This document shows, one piece after another, positions 42,480 through 49,764 of a DNA stretch of 64,000 bases. The stretch is from Mycolicibacterium parafortuitum (GTDB lineage: Bacteria > Actinomycetota > Actinomycetes > Mycobacteriales > Mycobacteriaceae). The first letter of the stretch is position 1; every line of letters starts with the position of its first letter. The position numbers were made by a program, and so were the translations under genes. The stretch covers positions 1 to 64,000 of the forward strand of contig NZ_MVID01000033.1 of the NCBI RefSeq assembly GCF_002086815.1. The letters run 5' to 3'. A model generated the notes under the pieces. That model was not told the origin of the DNA, did no database searches, and worked only from the letters and a program-made list of their open reading frames with translations.

Positions 42480-43529
42480 ATGCACGGGTCCAGCGATGTC
42501 GGGCATCTGGTCGATCGACATCCCAGCGTCACACCGGAACGGCTGATCGCCCAGCTGGTTCCGCCGCCGACGTTCGCCGACGTCAGCTTCGACACCTACC
42601 GCCCCGACCCGGGGGAGCCGTCGCAAGCCGCGGCCGTGCAGACGTGCCGTCAGTTCACCGAGCAGGCCGTGGCGCGTCGCGCCGGCAAGAAGAAGATGTT
42701 CGGCAAACGGGAGGTGCTGCCCGGGGTCGGGGTGTACCTCGACGGCGGGTTCGGGGTCGGCAAGACCCATCTGCTGGCGTCGTCGTACTACGCGGTCGGT
42801 GAGTCGTCGGACTACAAGCGGGCCTTCGCGACGTTCGGCGAGCTCACCCAGCTCGCCGGTGTGTTCGGGTTCATGGAGTGCATCGACCTGCTCTCGGACT
42901 ATGTGCTGCTGTGCATCGACGAGTTCGAGCTCGACGATCCGGGCAACACCACGCTGATCTCGCGGTTGCTGTCGGCGCTGGTCGAGCGCGGGGTATCGGT
43001 GGCGGCGACGTCGAACACGCTGCCCGAGCAGCTCGGTGAGGGGCGCTTCGCCGCCCAGGACTTCCTGCGCGAGATCAACACGCTGGCATCGATGTTCACC
43101 ACGGTGCGCATCGAGGGCCCGGACTACCGGCACCGTGACCTGCCGCCCGCGCCGGAGCCGCCCGGCGACGACGAGGTGGCCCGCTGGGCGTCCGAGGTCG
43201 ACGGCGCGACGCTGGACGACTTCGACGCGCTGTGCGCGCATCTGGCCACCATGCACCCGTCGCGGTATCTGACGTTGATCGAGGGCATCTCGGAGGTGTT
43301 CATCACCGGGGTGCACCCGATCGACGACCAGAACGTCGCGCTGCGGCTGGTGTCGCTGACCGACCGGCTCTACGACGCGGGCATCCCGGTGATCGCGTCG
43401 GGCGCCAAGCTGGACACCATCTTCAGCGAGGAGATGCTGGCCGGCGGGTTCCGCAAGAAGTATCTGCGGGCCACCTCGCGGCTGCTGGCGCTGACCGCCG
43501 CCGGTCAGGCCGGGCGCACCATCACGTAG
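42480..43529 (+). CDS. zapE: AFG1/ZapE-family P-loop ATPase
   Basis: 349 residues from ATG 42480. The Walker A motif is G-G-F-G-V-G-K-T-H-L-L near residue 92. The Walker B motif is L-L-C-I-D-E-F-E-L-D-D near 145. The sensor region A-A-T-S-N-T-L-P follows, and the ending is F-R-K-K-Y-L-R-A-T-S-R-L. This is an AAA-like enzyme related to the E. coli cell-division factor ZapE and mitochondrial AFG1. Substrate and partner are unknown in mycobacteria (Rv2670c). It overlaps the convergent acetyltransferase gene by 25 bases. Confidence 0.9.
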   Translation: MHGSSDVGHLVDRHPSVTPERLIAQLVPPPTFADVSFDTYRPDPGEPSQAAAVQTCRQFTEQAVARRAGKKKMFGKREVLPGVGVYLDGGFGVGKTHLLASSYYAVGESSDYKRAFATFGELTQLAGVFGFMECIDLLSDYVLLCIDEFELDDPGNTTLISRLLSALVERGVSVAATSNTLPEQLGEGRFAAQDFLREINTLASMFTTVRIEGPDYRHRDLPPAPEPPGDDEVARWASEVDGATLDDFDALCAHLATMHPSRYLTLIEGISEVFITGVHPIDDQNVALRLVSLTDRLYDAGIPVIASGAKLDTIFSEEMLAGGFRKKYLRATSRLLALTAAGQAGRTIT

Positions 43530-44041
43530 TCCTGCTCCCAGTGGCCGCCGAGGCGGAACCGTTTGGTGCCAGCCACGGCGAAACCGTGCTTGCCGTAGAA
43601 GCGCTGGGCCCGTTCGTTGCGCTGGTTGACGCCCAGCCACACCGACGCGACACCGAGGGTCTGTGCGTGTTGCAGCGCCGCGGTCATCAGCGCCGCGGCG
43701 GCGCCGCTGCCGTGGGATTCGGGCAGCACGTACATCTTCGACACCTCGACGGTGGGCAGCTCGGTGACGGCCGCGGCGACGTCGGGGTCGTCGGGAACAC
43801 CGCGAATCATCATGGCGTAACCGAGGATTCGGCCGTCCTCGACGGCCACCAGGACGGTGCGGTCGGGGTCGGCGAGGTAGTCGGCGAAGCGTTCGCGGGA
43901 CAGGTTCTCGGCGATGAACGCCGCGACGTCGTCGGGCCCGACCGCGGGCGGGCAGGCCAGCGGGAAGGTGCGGGCGGCGACGTCGGCGAGTTCGGCCAGC
44001 TGATCCGGTGCGGCGGGCTGGATTTCTAGGCGACGTTCCAC
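43505..44041 (-). CDS. GNAT-family N-acetyltransferase
   Basis: 178 residues from GTG 44041; longer frames run into the previous gene. Strand 4 and the acetyl-CoA loop are V-S-K-M-Y-V-L-P-E-S-H-G-S-G-A-A-A-A-L, a slightly altered Q/R-x-x-G-x-G/A. The C-terminal N-E-R-A-Q-R-F-Y-G-K-H-G-F motif is classic GNAT. It transfers acetyl from acetyl-CoA to an unknown amine. It starts inside the end of the exported-protein gene with a 16-base overlap, so the two are probably co-transcribed. It matches Rv2669. Confidence 0.88.
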   Translation of the reverse strand: MERRLEIQPAAPDQLAELADVAARTFPLACPPAVGPDDVAAFIAENLSRERFADYLADPDRTVLVAVEDGRILGYAMMIRGVPDDPDVAAAVTELPTVEVSKMYVLPESHGSGAAAALMTAALQHAQTLGVASVWLGVNQRNERAQRFYGKHGFAVAGTKRFRLGGHWEQDYVMVRPA

Positions 44042-44529
44042 TGGGCCAGGCGAATTCCGGAGATCTTGTCGAGCAGCACCACGTTGGAGACCAGATCGCG
44101 GTAGCAGTCCCACCACACGCCGCCGGTGAATGTCTGTCCGGGCTGGGCGGTGAACATCATGGTCTGCAGCGCGTCGGGGGCGTCGCTGTTGCGGGGTTCG
44201 TAGGCGTCACCGGTCGGTGTGACGCCGCGGAACGCGAACGTGATGCCCATCGCGTACGGGGTCGGGACCTGCACCGGGGTGATCGTCACGTCGGCCCGGT
44301 ACACCTGGTAGCGCGGCGCGCGCGGGGGATAACCGAACCCGGGCGGCGGGGGCGTCGGGACGATGTTGTTGACCGACACGTCGGCCACCAGCCCTTCGAA
44401 CTCGACGCGCAGCACATCGCCGAGGCGGCCGATCGGGATGCCCGCCGCCGACGCCGGAGACGCGGCGACCCCGGCGAGGGTGGCCAGGGTGACGGTCAGG
44501 AGCACAAGCCAGCGACGCATGCTTGGCAT
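44026..44529 (-). CDS. Exported mycobacterial protein (Rv2668-like)
   Basis: 167 residues; a start four codons later (M-R-R-W) is equally good. The N-terminal hydrophobic segment ends A-S-P-A-S-A-A, a signal peptidase I site near residue 29. The mature part is beta-rich, with Y-Q-V-Y-R-A-D-V-T-I-T-P and W-W-D-C-Y-R-D-L, similar to MPT63/DUF1942-like immunoglobulin folds. No catalytic residues are obvious. Its function outside the cell is unknown. Position matches Rv2668. Confidence 0.72.
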   Translation of the reverse strand: MPSMRRWLVLLTVTLATLAGVAASPASAAGIPIGRLGDVLRVEFEGLVADVSVNNIVPTPPPPGFGYPPRAPRYQVYRADVTITPVQVPTPYAMGITFAFRGVTPTGDAYEPRNSDAPDALQTMMFTAQPGQTFTGGVWWDCYRDLVSNVVLLDKISGIRLAQWNVA

Positions 44530-44568
44530 GATCGCACACCGCCGGTGGCCCCTGGATGGTCTTGGGGG

Positions 44569-44994
44569 TCAGCCCTGCCAGGGCCCGACGCCGCCGACCT
44601 TGTCGATCCGGATCCGGGTCAGGTAGCCGGGGGGCGCGTCGGGCGGCGGGAAGCCGGAGTCCGGCGCGGCCAGCGTCTGGGCCAGTTGGGCGAGCAGTTC
44701 CGGCGCGCCGCCTTCGACGATCCGCGCGGTCCCGGTGATCGCCAGGTACGGCCGCATCACCTTGCCGACTCCGCCGGGCGACAGGATCGTCAGCGCCACC
44801 CGTGGGTCGCGGCGCACGTTGCGGACCTTCTGGTGCTCGCTCAGGTGCGCGGTGACCAGCTCGTCGCCGTCGGGGGTGGACTGCAACGCCACCCAGACGA
44901 GCGTGACCTGGGGACTGCCATCGGGATTGAGCGTCACGAGCGTGGCGTCTGCGCCGTTGCCGATGAGGTCACGGGCGGCGTCGTTGAGTTTCAT
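44569..44994 (-). CDS. PPOX-class F420-dependent oxidoreductase-like protein
   Basis: 141 residues, a single split beta-barrel of the pyridoxamine-5'-phosphate-oxidase-like fold. A-T-L-V-T-L-N-P-D-G-S-P-Q-V-T-L-V-W opens it, and L-S-E-H-Q-K-V-R-N-V-R-R-D-P-R-V-A-L is the conserved cofactor strand of the F420/FMN class. In mycobacteria such proteins reduce biliverdin, quinones or xenobiotics with F420H2, while others bind haem or nothing. The substrate cannot be assigned. It follows ogt in the same direction, with a 28-base gap. Confidence 0.8.
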   Translation of the reverse strand: MKLNDAARDLIGNGADATLVTLNPDGSPQVTLVWVALQSTPDGDELVTAHLSEHQKVRNVRRDPRVALTILSPGGVGKVMRPYLAITGTARIVEGGAPELLAQLAQTLAAPDSGFPPPDAPPGYLTRIRIDKVGGVGPWQG

Positions 44995-45022
44995 GCCAGG
45001 TTCTACGGCTGGGTGGGGACTT

Positions 45023-45619
45023 TCATTCCCGGCCGGCTTCCAGCTCCAGCAGCGCGGTCTTGGCTCGTGGGCCGCCGACGTACTGCCCGCTGGTGCCGTC
45101 CGAGCGCACCACCCGGTGGCACGGGATGACCACCGGCAGCGGATTGCGGGCGCACGCGGAGCCGACGGCGCGCACGGCGCGCGGGCTCCCGACGGCGGTG
45201 GCCACCTCGGCGTAGCTCAGGCGCCGCCCGTAATCGATCCGCCGCAGGGCTTCGACGACGCTGCGGCCGAAGCCGCGGGTCAGGCTCAGGTCGACCGTCA
45301 CGTCAAAGCTGGTGCGGCGCTTGGCGAAATACTCGTCGATCTGTCGTGCGACGGTGTCGAGGCGGGCCGGTGCGTGCAGGATGCGCGGGCTCAGTGACTC
45401 GGCGAGGCGGGTCAGCACGATGTCGTGGCCCTCGATGTCGTAGGCCACCCGGACCAGGCCGGCCGGGGTGGCGGCGAGCAGCAGTACGCCCACCGGGGTG
45501 TCGACGGTGCGGTACGCGACGTCGAGGAGTCCCGACGGCTCCGCCGATGCGGCCAGCCGGTCGTGCAGCCGCCGCAGGGTGGCGTCCTCGTCCGGGACGT
45601 CGAAAGCGATGTCGGTCAT
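45023..45619 (-). CDS. ogt: Methylated-DNA-protein cysteine methyltransferase
   Basis: 198 residues from ATG 45619, overlapping the stop of the sigma-factor gene (ATGA). The C-terminal DNA-binding domain has L-S-Y-A-E-V-A-T-A-V-G-S-P-R-A-V, then the active site V-I-P-C-H-R-V. The acceptor Cys removes alkyl groups from O6-alkylguanine in a suicide reaction. The N-terminal half is a long MGMT ribonuclease-like domain. Coupling to a sigma factor suggests that repair and regulation are linked. Confidence 0.93.
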   Translation of the reverse strand: MTDIAFDVPDEDATLRRLHDRLAASAEPSGLLDVAYRTVDTPVGVLLLAATPAGLVRVAYDIEGHDIVLTRLAESLSPRILHAPARLDTVARQIDEYFAKRRTSFDVTVDLSLTRGFGRSVVEALRRIDYGRRLSYAEVATAVGSPRAVRAVGSACARNPLPVVIPCHRVVRSDGTSGQYVGGPRAKTALLELEAGRE

Positions 45620-46098
45620 GAGGCTTCGTCCTTGCAGTAGTGCGTGCGCAGCGCCTTGATGCCGTCGGCGGCGGCACGGCGGGCGGCGTCGGGGGAGTTG
45701 CCGAGGATGATGGCGATCTCGGCGAACGGTAGGCCCGCGATGTGGTGGTAGGCCACCGCATGGCGCTGTTTGAGCGGCAACCGCTGCAGCGCGGCCCACA
45801 GGTCGGGGTCGCGCGCGGCGGGGTCGGCGCGTTCGTCGTGGCGGTCGGGCACCGTCGCGGTCGGTACCGCGCGCCGGGATCTGGCCCGTCCGACGTCCAG
45901 TGCCCGCCGGTGGGCGATCGTCACCAGCCAGGCCTCGACGTTGGCGTCCTCGGGTAGGGCGGGATAGGCGCGTAGCGCCGACAGGAACGTCTCCGACCAC
46001 GCGTCCTCGGCGTCGGACGCGCCGACCACGGCGCGGCACACCCGCAGCACCGTGGCGCCGTGGCTGGCGACGACTTCTTCGAACGGGCGCACCTTCAC
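45616..46098 (-). CDS. ECF-type RNA polymerase sigma factor
   Basis: 160 residues. Region 2 spans about 5-75, with D-A-E-D-A-W-S-E-T-F-L-S-A and N-V-E-A-W-L-V-T-I-A-H-R-R-A-L-D. Region 4 at 100-155 contains L-P-L-K-Q-R-H-A-V-A-Y and the HTH F-A-E-I-A-I-I-L-G-N-S-P-D-A. There is no anti-sigma gene next door. Its stop overlaps the ogt start, so the two are co-translated. A C-terminal C-K-D-E-A-S tail carries one Cys. Which promoters it reads is unknown; self-regulation and an alkylation response are plausible from the pairing. Confidence 0.85.
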   Translation of the reverse strand: MKVRPFEEVVASHGATVLRVCRAVVGASDAEDAWSETFLSALRAYPALPEDANVEAWLVTIAHRRALDVGRARSRRAVPTATVPDRHDERADPAARDPDLWAALQRLPLKQRHAVAYHHIAGLPFAEIAIILGNSPDAARRAAADGIKALRTHYCKDEAS

Positions 46099-46133
46099 AT
46101 CATGAAGACGTCACCGCGCGCCCGGTTGTGAGA

Positions 46134-46856
46134 TCACATTCCGGCGAGCGCGTCGAGGGCTTCGCGCAGTTCCCGCTCGAAGCGGTCGATGTCGATGCCC
46201 AGGGTGTGCAGCACCCCGTCACCGTCCTCTTCCTCGTACAGCGCCAGCAGCAAATGCTCGGTGCCGATGTAGTTGTGCCCCAAGCGAAGTGCCTGCCGGA
46301 AGGTCAGCTCGAGCGCCTTCTTCGCGCGCGCGTCGAACGGGATCAGTGCGGGCACCTGCTCGGCCCGCGGCGGCAGCGTGATGCGGTCGGCGACCGTGGT
46401 GACGTCGATGCCCTGCCCGGCGATCAGTCGGGCGGCCAGCCCCGTCGGGTCGGCGAAGAGCCCGACGATCAGGTGCGCGGGCCGGATCTCGGTGTTGCCC
46501 GCCTCGTGCGCGACGTTCTGCGCCTGCACGACGGCGCTGCGTGCCCGGTCGGTGAACCGGCTGAACCCGGCGTTCGGGTCCAATGCCCCGGTGTCGCTGG
46601 GCGTCTTGGGCACGAAGCGCTTCTGCGCGGCCTGTTTGGTGACGCCCATGCATTTGCCGATCTCGGTCCAGGACGCGCCGGAGCGGCGTGCCTGGTCGAC
46701 GAAGTGGCCGATCAGGTGGTCGGCGACCTCGCCGAGGGCTTCGGCGGCCAGCACGGCGTCGGTCAACTGGTCGAGGGGTTCGTCGTGCACCTGGGTGATG
46801 ACGTCGATGAGGTCGTCGAGCCGGACCGGATGGCGGATCTTCTGCGTATCGCCCAT
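46134..46856 (-). CDS. clpC2: ClpC2: Clp N-domain protein with N-terminal HTH
   Basis: 240 residues. The first 80 residues are helical with a predicted HTH (W-T-E-I-G-K-C-M-G-V-T-K-Q-A-A-Q-K-R). Two Clp-N repeats follow (F-T-D-R-A-R-S-A-V-V-Q-A-Q and F-D-A-R-A-K-K-A-L-E-L-T). There are no ATPase modules. Known mycobacterial ClpC2 resembles the N-domain of ClpC1, binds cyclomarin-type compounds and regulates its own gene. Two tandem palindromes lie directly in front of the ATG. It corresponds to Rv2667, the end of the syntenic block. Confidence 0.9.
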   Translation of the reverse strand: MGDTQKIRHPVRLDDLIDVITQVHDEPLDQLTDAVLAAEALGEVADHLIGHFVDQARRSGASWTEIGKCMGVTKQAAQKRFVPKTPSDTGALDPNAGFSRFTDRARSAVVQAQNVAHEAGNTEIRPAHLIVGLFADPTGLAARLIAGQGIDVTTVADRITLPPRAEQVPALIPFDARAKKALELTFRQALRLGHNYIGTEHLLLALYEEEDGDGVLHTLGIDIDRFERELREALDALAGM

Positions 46857-46857
46857 G

Positions 46858-46904
46858 CGTCAACCGTAGGTTGACGAATTCGATGCGTCAACCCTGAGTT
46901 GACG
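46858..46904. promoter_or_regulatory. Tandem palindromic operators in front of clpC2
   Basis: Two near-identical inverted repeats: CGTCAACC-GTA-GGTTGACG at 46858-46876 and CGTCAACC-CTG-AGTTGACG at 46886-46904. Centres are 28 bases apart. The first ends two bases before the clpC2 ATG, and the second overlaps the stop codon of the SRPBCC gene. ClpC2's own HTH is the likely binder. Occupancy would block translation start or transcription through the gap. Confidence 0.75.
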
Positions 46905-47379
46905 CTTGGGGGTAGCCGCGGCGCACCGTCCGGTCGAGGATGCCGAGGGTGCCGCGCAGCGCAAGCTCGGAGACGACCGGGAAGATGCCGAGCGAGCGCC
47001 AGTGCTCGTCGATGCCGGACCAGTCATAGAACGAGGTCACCAGCGTGCCCGTGTCGGCCGGTTCGAGCCGGTAGCCGTAGACGTGCCCGATCTGCGGGCG
47101 GAGCTGCCCGAGGATCGTCCACGCGATCAGGCGGTCCTGCTCGTAGTCGGTGATCCGCACCGTCACGTCGTAACGGCCCAGTTCGGGGAAGTCGTTGAGG
47201 GCCTCACGGTCCATGTGCACGACGAACGAGTCCCCGGCGCCGCGTACGGGGTCGCCGTCGGCGTCCTGCAGCATCCCGGTGGCGTCGATGGCGACGTGGC
47301 CCTGGGGATCGCACAGCACGGCGAAGATGTCGGCGGCGGGAGCGGCGACGATGCGGGACACCTCGATGCGGTCGGTCAT
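46888..47379 (-). CDS. SRPBCC-superfamily protein
   Basis: 163 residues. I-E-V-S-R-I-V-A-A-P-A-A-D-I-F-A-V-L-C-D-P is the standard first strand and helix of the START/Bet v1-like fold. V-T-S-F-Y-D-W-S-G lies in the last sheet, and a long C-terminal helix ends the protein. These proteins bind hydrophobic ligands or act as polyketide cyclases; nothing here names a ligand. Its last codons overlap the distal clpC2 operator. It is divergent from the AraC-type regulator, with 14 bases between starts. Confidence 0.82.
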   Translation of the reverse strand: MTDRIEVSRIVAAPAADIFAVLCDPQGHVAIDATGMLQDADGDPVRGAGDSFVVHMDREALNDFPELGRYDVTVRITDYEQDRLIAWTILGQLRPQIGHVYGYRLEPADTGTLVTSFYDWSGIDEHWRSLGIFPVVSELALRGTLGILDRTVRRGYPQASTQG

Positions 47380-47393
47380 GGGTCGATGGTGTC

Positions 47394-47813
47394 ATGCAGT
47401 GGAATAAGTCACTGATCTGTTTTGTCGGGCAGTCGCTCAGGGAATCCGAACGCATGATGCGGGGAAACGACAAGACCACAGCGCACCAGCCGCGGATGTT
47501 GCGGCGCGCGCTGGACTTCATCCACGAGAACTCGCACTACGACATCACGATTCGCGACATCGCCTCGGCGGCCGACGTGACACCACGGGCAATCCAGTAC
47601 GCATTCCGCGAGCATCTGAACACCACGCCGCTGGAGTATCTGCGCCGGATCAGGCTTGAGCGCGCCCACCGCGAGTTGTTGTCGGCCGATCCGGCGTTCG
47701 ACACGGTCACCTCGATCGCGGGCCGTTGCGGGTTCAGTCACCCAGGCCGGTTCAGCAGCGCCTACAAGCAGGTGTTCGGCACCGAGCCGAGTCGCACGTT
47801 GCGAAGCTCCTAG
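47394..47813 (+). CDS. AraC-family regulator, DNA-binding domain only
   Basis: 139 residues, or 119 from ATG 47454. Only the two-HTH AraC domain is present (R-R-A-L-D-F-I-H-E-N, then I-R-D-I-A-S-A-A-D-V-T-P-R-A-I-Q-Y-A-F, and C-G-F-S-H-P-G-R-F-S-S-A-Y-K). No ligand-sensing half is encoded in frame, so it is either a short MarA/SoxS-like regulator or a truncated one. It is divergent from the SRPBCC gene, its most likely target together with itself. Confidence 0.82.
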   Translation: MQWNKSLICFVGQSLRESERMMRGNDKTTAHQPRMLRRALDFIHENSHYDITIRDIASAADVTPRAIQYAFREHLNTTPLEYLRRIRLERAHRELLSADPAFDTVTSIAGRCGFSHPGRFSSAYKQVFGTEPSRTLRSS

Positions 47814-47841
47814 GCAATGAAGCTCCTAGGTGCTCGGCCGA

Positions 47842-48261
47842 TCACATCGGGGTGAAGCCGACACCGTTGTACTTGCCGGCCTGCCAGCCCTGGGCGCCCA
47901 TGCAGATCAGCGGCCGCCCGTCCGGAGCCTGGGCGGCGGACTGCGGTTTGGGGCACGGGCTGCCGATGTCGCGGACGCCGACCAGTTCGTAGCTGGTCTG
48001 CCAGAAGCCGGTGTAGATCGGCGGCCACTGGTTCGGGATCCACCGGCACTGCAGCGCTTCGCCACCGGGCCCGCGCCCGAAGGTGAAGCGGTCCATGTTG
48101 GTGCACGGGCCGGTGAGGTGGGCGTCGTAGTTCATGCCGGGGACGTCGGTGGCGTAGTGCCCGGGATCGTCCCAGTACATCGGTCCGGGTTCCGCGGCCG
48201 CGGCGGGGGCGCCGCACAGAGCGACGGCGAACGAGGTCGCCAGCAGAGTCTTGCGGATCAT
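47842..48261 (-). CDS. Small exported mycobacterial protein
   Basis: 139 residues with a Sec signal ending A-P-A-A-A-A-E near residue 23. The mature part is rich in Trp, Tyr and Gly, with four Cys (G-P-C-T-N-M, L-Q-C-R-W-I-P, G-S-P-C-P-K, L-I-C-M-G-A) likely paired as disulfides. The segments P-N-Q-W-P-P-I-Y-T-G-F-W and G-W-Q-A-G-K-Y-N-G are of a type I associate with mycobacterial exported proteins of unknown function. There are no catalytic residues. The 274 bases to its right hold only a hairpin. Confidence 0.65.
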   Translation of the reverse strand: MIRKTLLATSFAVALCGAPAAAAEPGPMYWDDPGHYATDVPGMNYDAHLTGPCTNMDRFTFGRGPGGEALQCRWIPNQWPPIYTGFWQTSYELVGVRDIGSPCPKPQSAAQAPDGRPLICMGAQGWQAGKYNGVGFTPM

Positions 48262-48378
48262 GTTCCACCCCTACGTCGTCGACAGCCGTACCGGCGTCTT
48301 GCGACATTAGTCGCTGCAGTGGGGGAGCTGGAAGCTTTCGGGTCGGCAGCCGTGCCGGGGAAAGGTCCCGGGAAAGAT

Positions 48379-48416
48379 CTCGGCCCGCCACCTGGGGGGG
48401 TTGGTGGCGGGCCGAG
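48379..48416. terminator. Strong inverted repeat, likely terminator
   Basis: CTCGGCCCGCCACC at 48379-48392 is perfectly complementary to 48403-48416, with a 10-base G-rich loop. It sits 120 bases downstream of the leftward gene ending at 48536, the right place to stop its transcript. There is no long U-run, as is usual for mycobacterial intrinsic terminators. Confidence 0.6.
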
Positions 48417-48535
48417 CGATCGGGGTTGGTTTCTCAGTTCGGTCTTTCAACCGGACACCACTGAAGTTAGGGGCCCAACCTGAGAGCGGCCTAATAGGCA
48501 CTTAGGGCCTACCTTCGAAAAATTGCGTGCTCTTG

Positions 48536-48835
48536 TCAGGCCTGCTTGACCCGGAGAACGGATGCGGGCACCCAGTGCGTGACGCGGTCCTTCTCGCCGC
48601 CGTGCCGGATCGGGTAGGTCACCAGACCCCACCAGCGGCCCTGTTCGCTCAGCCCCCAGCAGGTGAGCGTGCCCTCGACGATCACATCCATCTGCAGGCC
48701 CTTGGGGTGGTAGCGGCCGTCGCAGTGCGGCTCGCGCGGGAACAGGGCGACCAGGTCGATCAACACCGTCCGGGCCGGGTGGACACGGCGGAACACCGTG
48801 CGCAGCGGCTGCCCGCCGTGCCCGATCTCCTGCAT
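48536..48835 (-). CDS. Hypothetical protein beside the tRNA cluster
   Basis: 99 residues from ATG 48835; a GTG two codons upstream is possible, and the longer open frame through the tRNAs is not real. The sequence is beta-rich: T-V-L-I-D-L-V-A-L-F, M-D-V-I-V-E-G-T-L-T-C-W-G and G-R-W-W-G-L-V-T-Y-P. This suggests a small barrel. It ends with a conserved-looking H-W-V-P-A-S-V-L-R. No family recognised. It is read away from the tRNAs. Confidence 0.6.
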   Translation of the reverse strand: MQEIGHGGQPLRTVFRRVHPARTVLIDLVALFPREPHCDGRYHPKGLQMDVIVEGTLTCWGLSEQGRWWGLVTYPIRHGGEKDRVTHWVPASVLRVKQA

Positions 48836-48934
48836 GCCCACCGTTCGATCATATGTTCGAAGCGATGGGCGGGGCGAGGGGTTCCCGGAAACGCCGAAGG
48901 CCCGGTCGAAACCGGGCCTCACGTGCGGTAATGC

Positions 48935-49010
48935 TGGTGCGCGATACTGGGATTGAACCAGTGACCTCTTCCGTGTCAGGGAAGCGCTCTCCCGCTGAGC
49001 TAATCGCGCC
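48935..49010 (-). tRNA. tRNA-Val (anticodon GAC)
   Basis: Complete cloverleaf starting GGCGCGA, D-arm TTAGCTCAGCGGGAGAG, anticodon loop CTGACAC (anticodon GAC), T-arm GGTTCAATCC, acceptor 3' end paired to the 5' end, and an encoded CCA. First of three leftward tRNAs (Gly-Cys-Val in transcription order). Confidence 0.95.
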
Positions 49011-49023
49011 GGGACGTCTTCGG

Positions 49024-49094
49024 AGGTGGAGACGGGAATCGAACCCGTGTGCACGGCTTTGCAGGCCGTTGCCTCACCACTCGGCCACTCCACC
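49024..49094 (-). tRNA. tRNA-Cys (anticodon GCA)
   Basis: 71 bases. Acceptor GGTGGAG pairs with CTCCACC, discriminator T (U), anticodon loop CTGCAAA (anticodon GCA), T-arm GGGTTCGATTCCC. CCA is not fully encoded. Fourteen bases separate it from the tRNA-Val. Confidence 0.95.
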
Positions 49095-49120
49095 GCTGGG
49101 ATTGATGCCACGCATCCTCG

Positions 49121-49193
49121 AGCGGATGACGGGATTCGAACCCGCGACCCTCACCTTGGCAAGGTGATGCGCTACCAACTGCGCTACATCCGC
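49121..49193 (-). tRNA. tRNA-Gly (anticodon GCC)
   Basis: 73 bases. Acceptor GCGGATG pairs with CATCCGC, anticodon stem-loop CACCTTGCCAAGGTG (anticodon GCC), T-arm CGGGTTCGAATCCCG. It leads the three-tRNA leftward transcript. Confidence 0.95.
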
Positions 49194-49550
49194 GTGCTAC
49201 GGGCGAGTTCGTCGTCCGTCGCGATGCACGACATTAGTCCACGCAGCTCGGCATATACAAATCCCTTGTTCGCACGGCGCGCCGCGGCGGAAAACCCCTG
49301 GTCAAAACAGCTGGTATGCCTCGTGGGCGCCGAGGAAGCCGTGCCCGTCGGAGTTCGAGCAGCGCATGCCGGCCGGTCGCGCGACGCGATGTCGCAGCGC
49401 ACGAAGTCCTCGGTGAGGATGCACCCGATGTTGCGGCTCGGGGAGGTGAAGCCGACGACGTCCGCCGCGAAGCCGGTCGCACCCAGCGGATTCCCGGGTC
49501 GGAACCGCCGCGTGTTAGTCTTCTGCCTCGTTCGGCTCTGTCGAATACCC
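49194..49550. other. Intergenic region between divergent tRNA genes (no gene seen)
   Basis: 357 bases between tRNA-Gly (leftward) and tRNA-Val (rightward). Short frames on either strand show no ribosome site or recognisable motif. It should contain the two divergent tRNA promoters; I cannot point to a confident -10/-35 pair. Confidence 0.5.
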
Positions 49551-49625
49551 GGTCTCGTAGCTCAGTGGGAGAGCGTCCGCCTCACACGCGGAAGGTCGCT
49601 GGTTCGAACCCAGCCGGGACCACCA
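49551..49625 (+). tRNA. tRNA-Val (anticodon CAC)
   Basis: Acceptor GGTCTCG pairs with CGGGACC (one G-U), D-arm TAGCTCAGTGGGAGAGC, anticodon loop CTCACAC (anticodon CAC), T-arm CTGGTTCGAACCCAG, discriminator A and encoded CCA. Its 3' half is the left member of a 63-base direct repeat with 51351-51413, so it serves or served as an integration site. Confidence 0.95.
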
Positions 49626-49764
49626 CGCATCATCGCGGTGGCCTTCACGATGCACCGCTTGTCGCTTCAGCGGCGGTGCAGGGACGCCGATCCGCTGATC
49701 ACACCCATCTCAGCGTGGCTGGTCCGTGTGCGGGGCGGCCAAATCGAAGTCGCACAGCCTGTTT

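Noticed and set aside
49184..49402. 72-codon minus-strand frame between the tRNA genes
   Set aside because: It begins near the tRNA promoter region, has no ribosome site and no recognisable motif.
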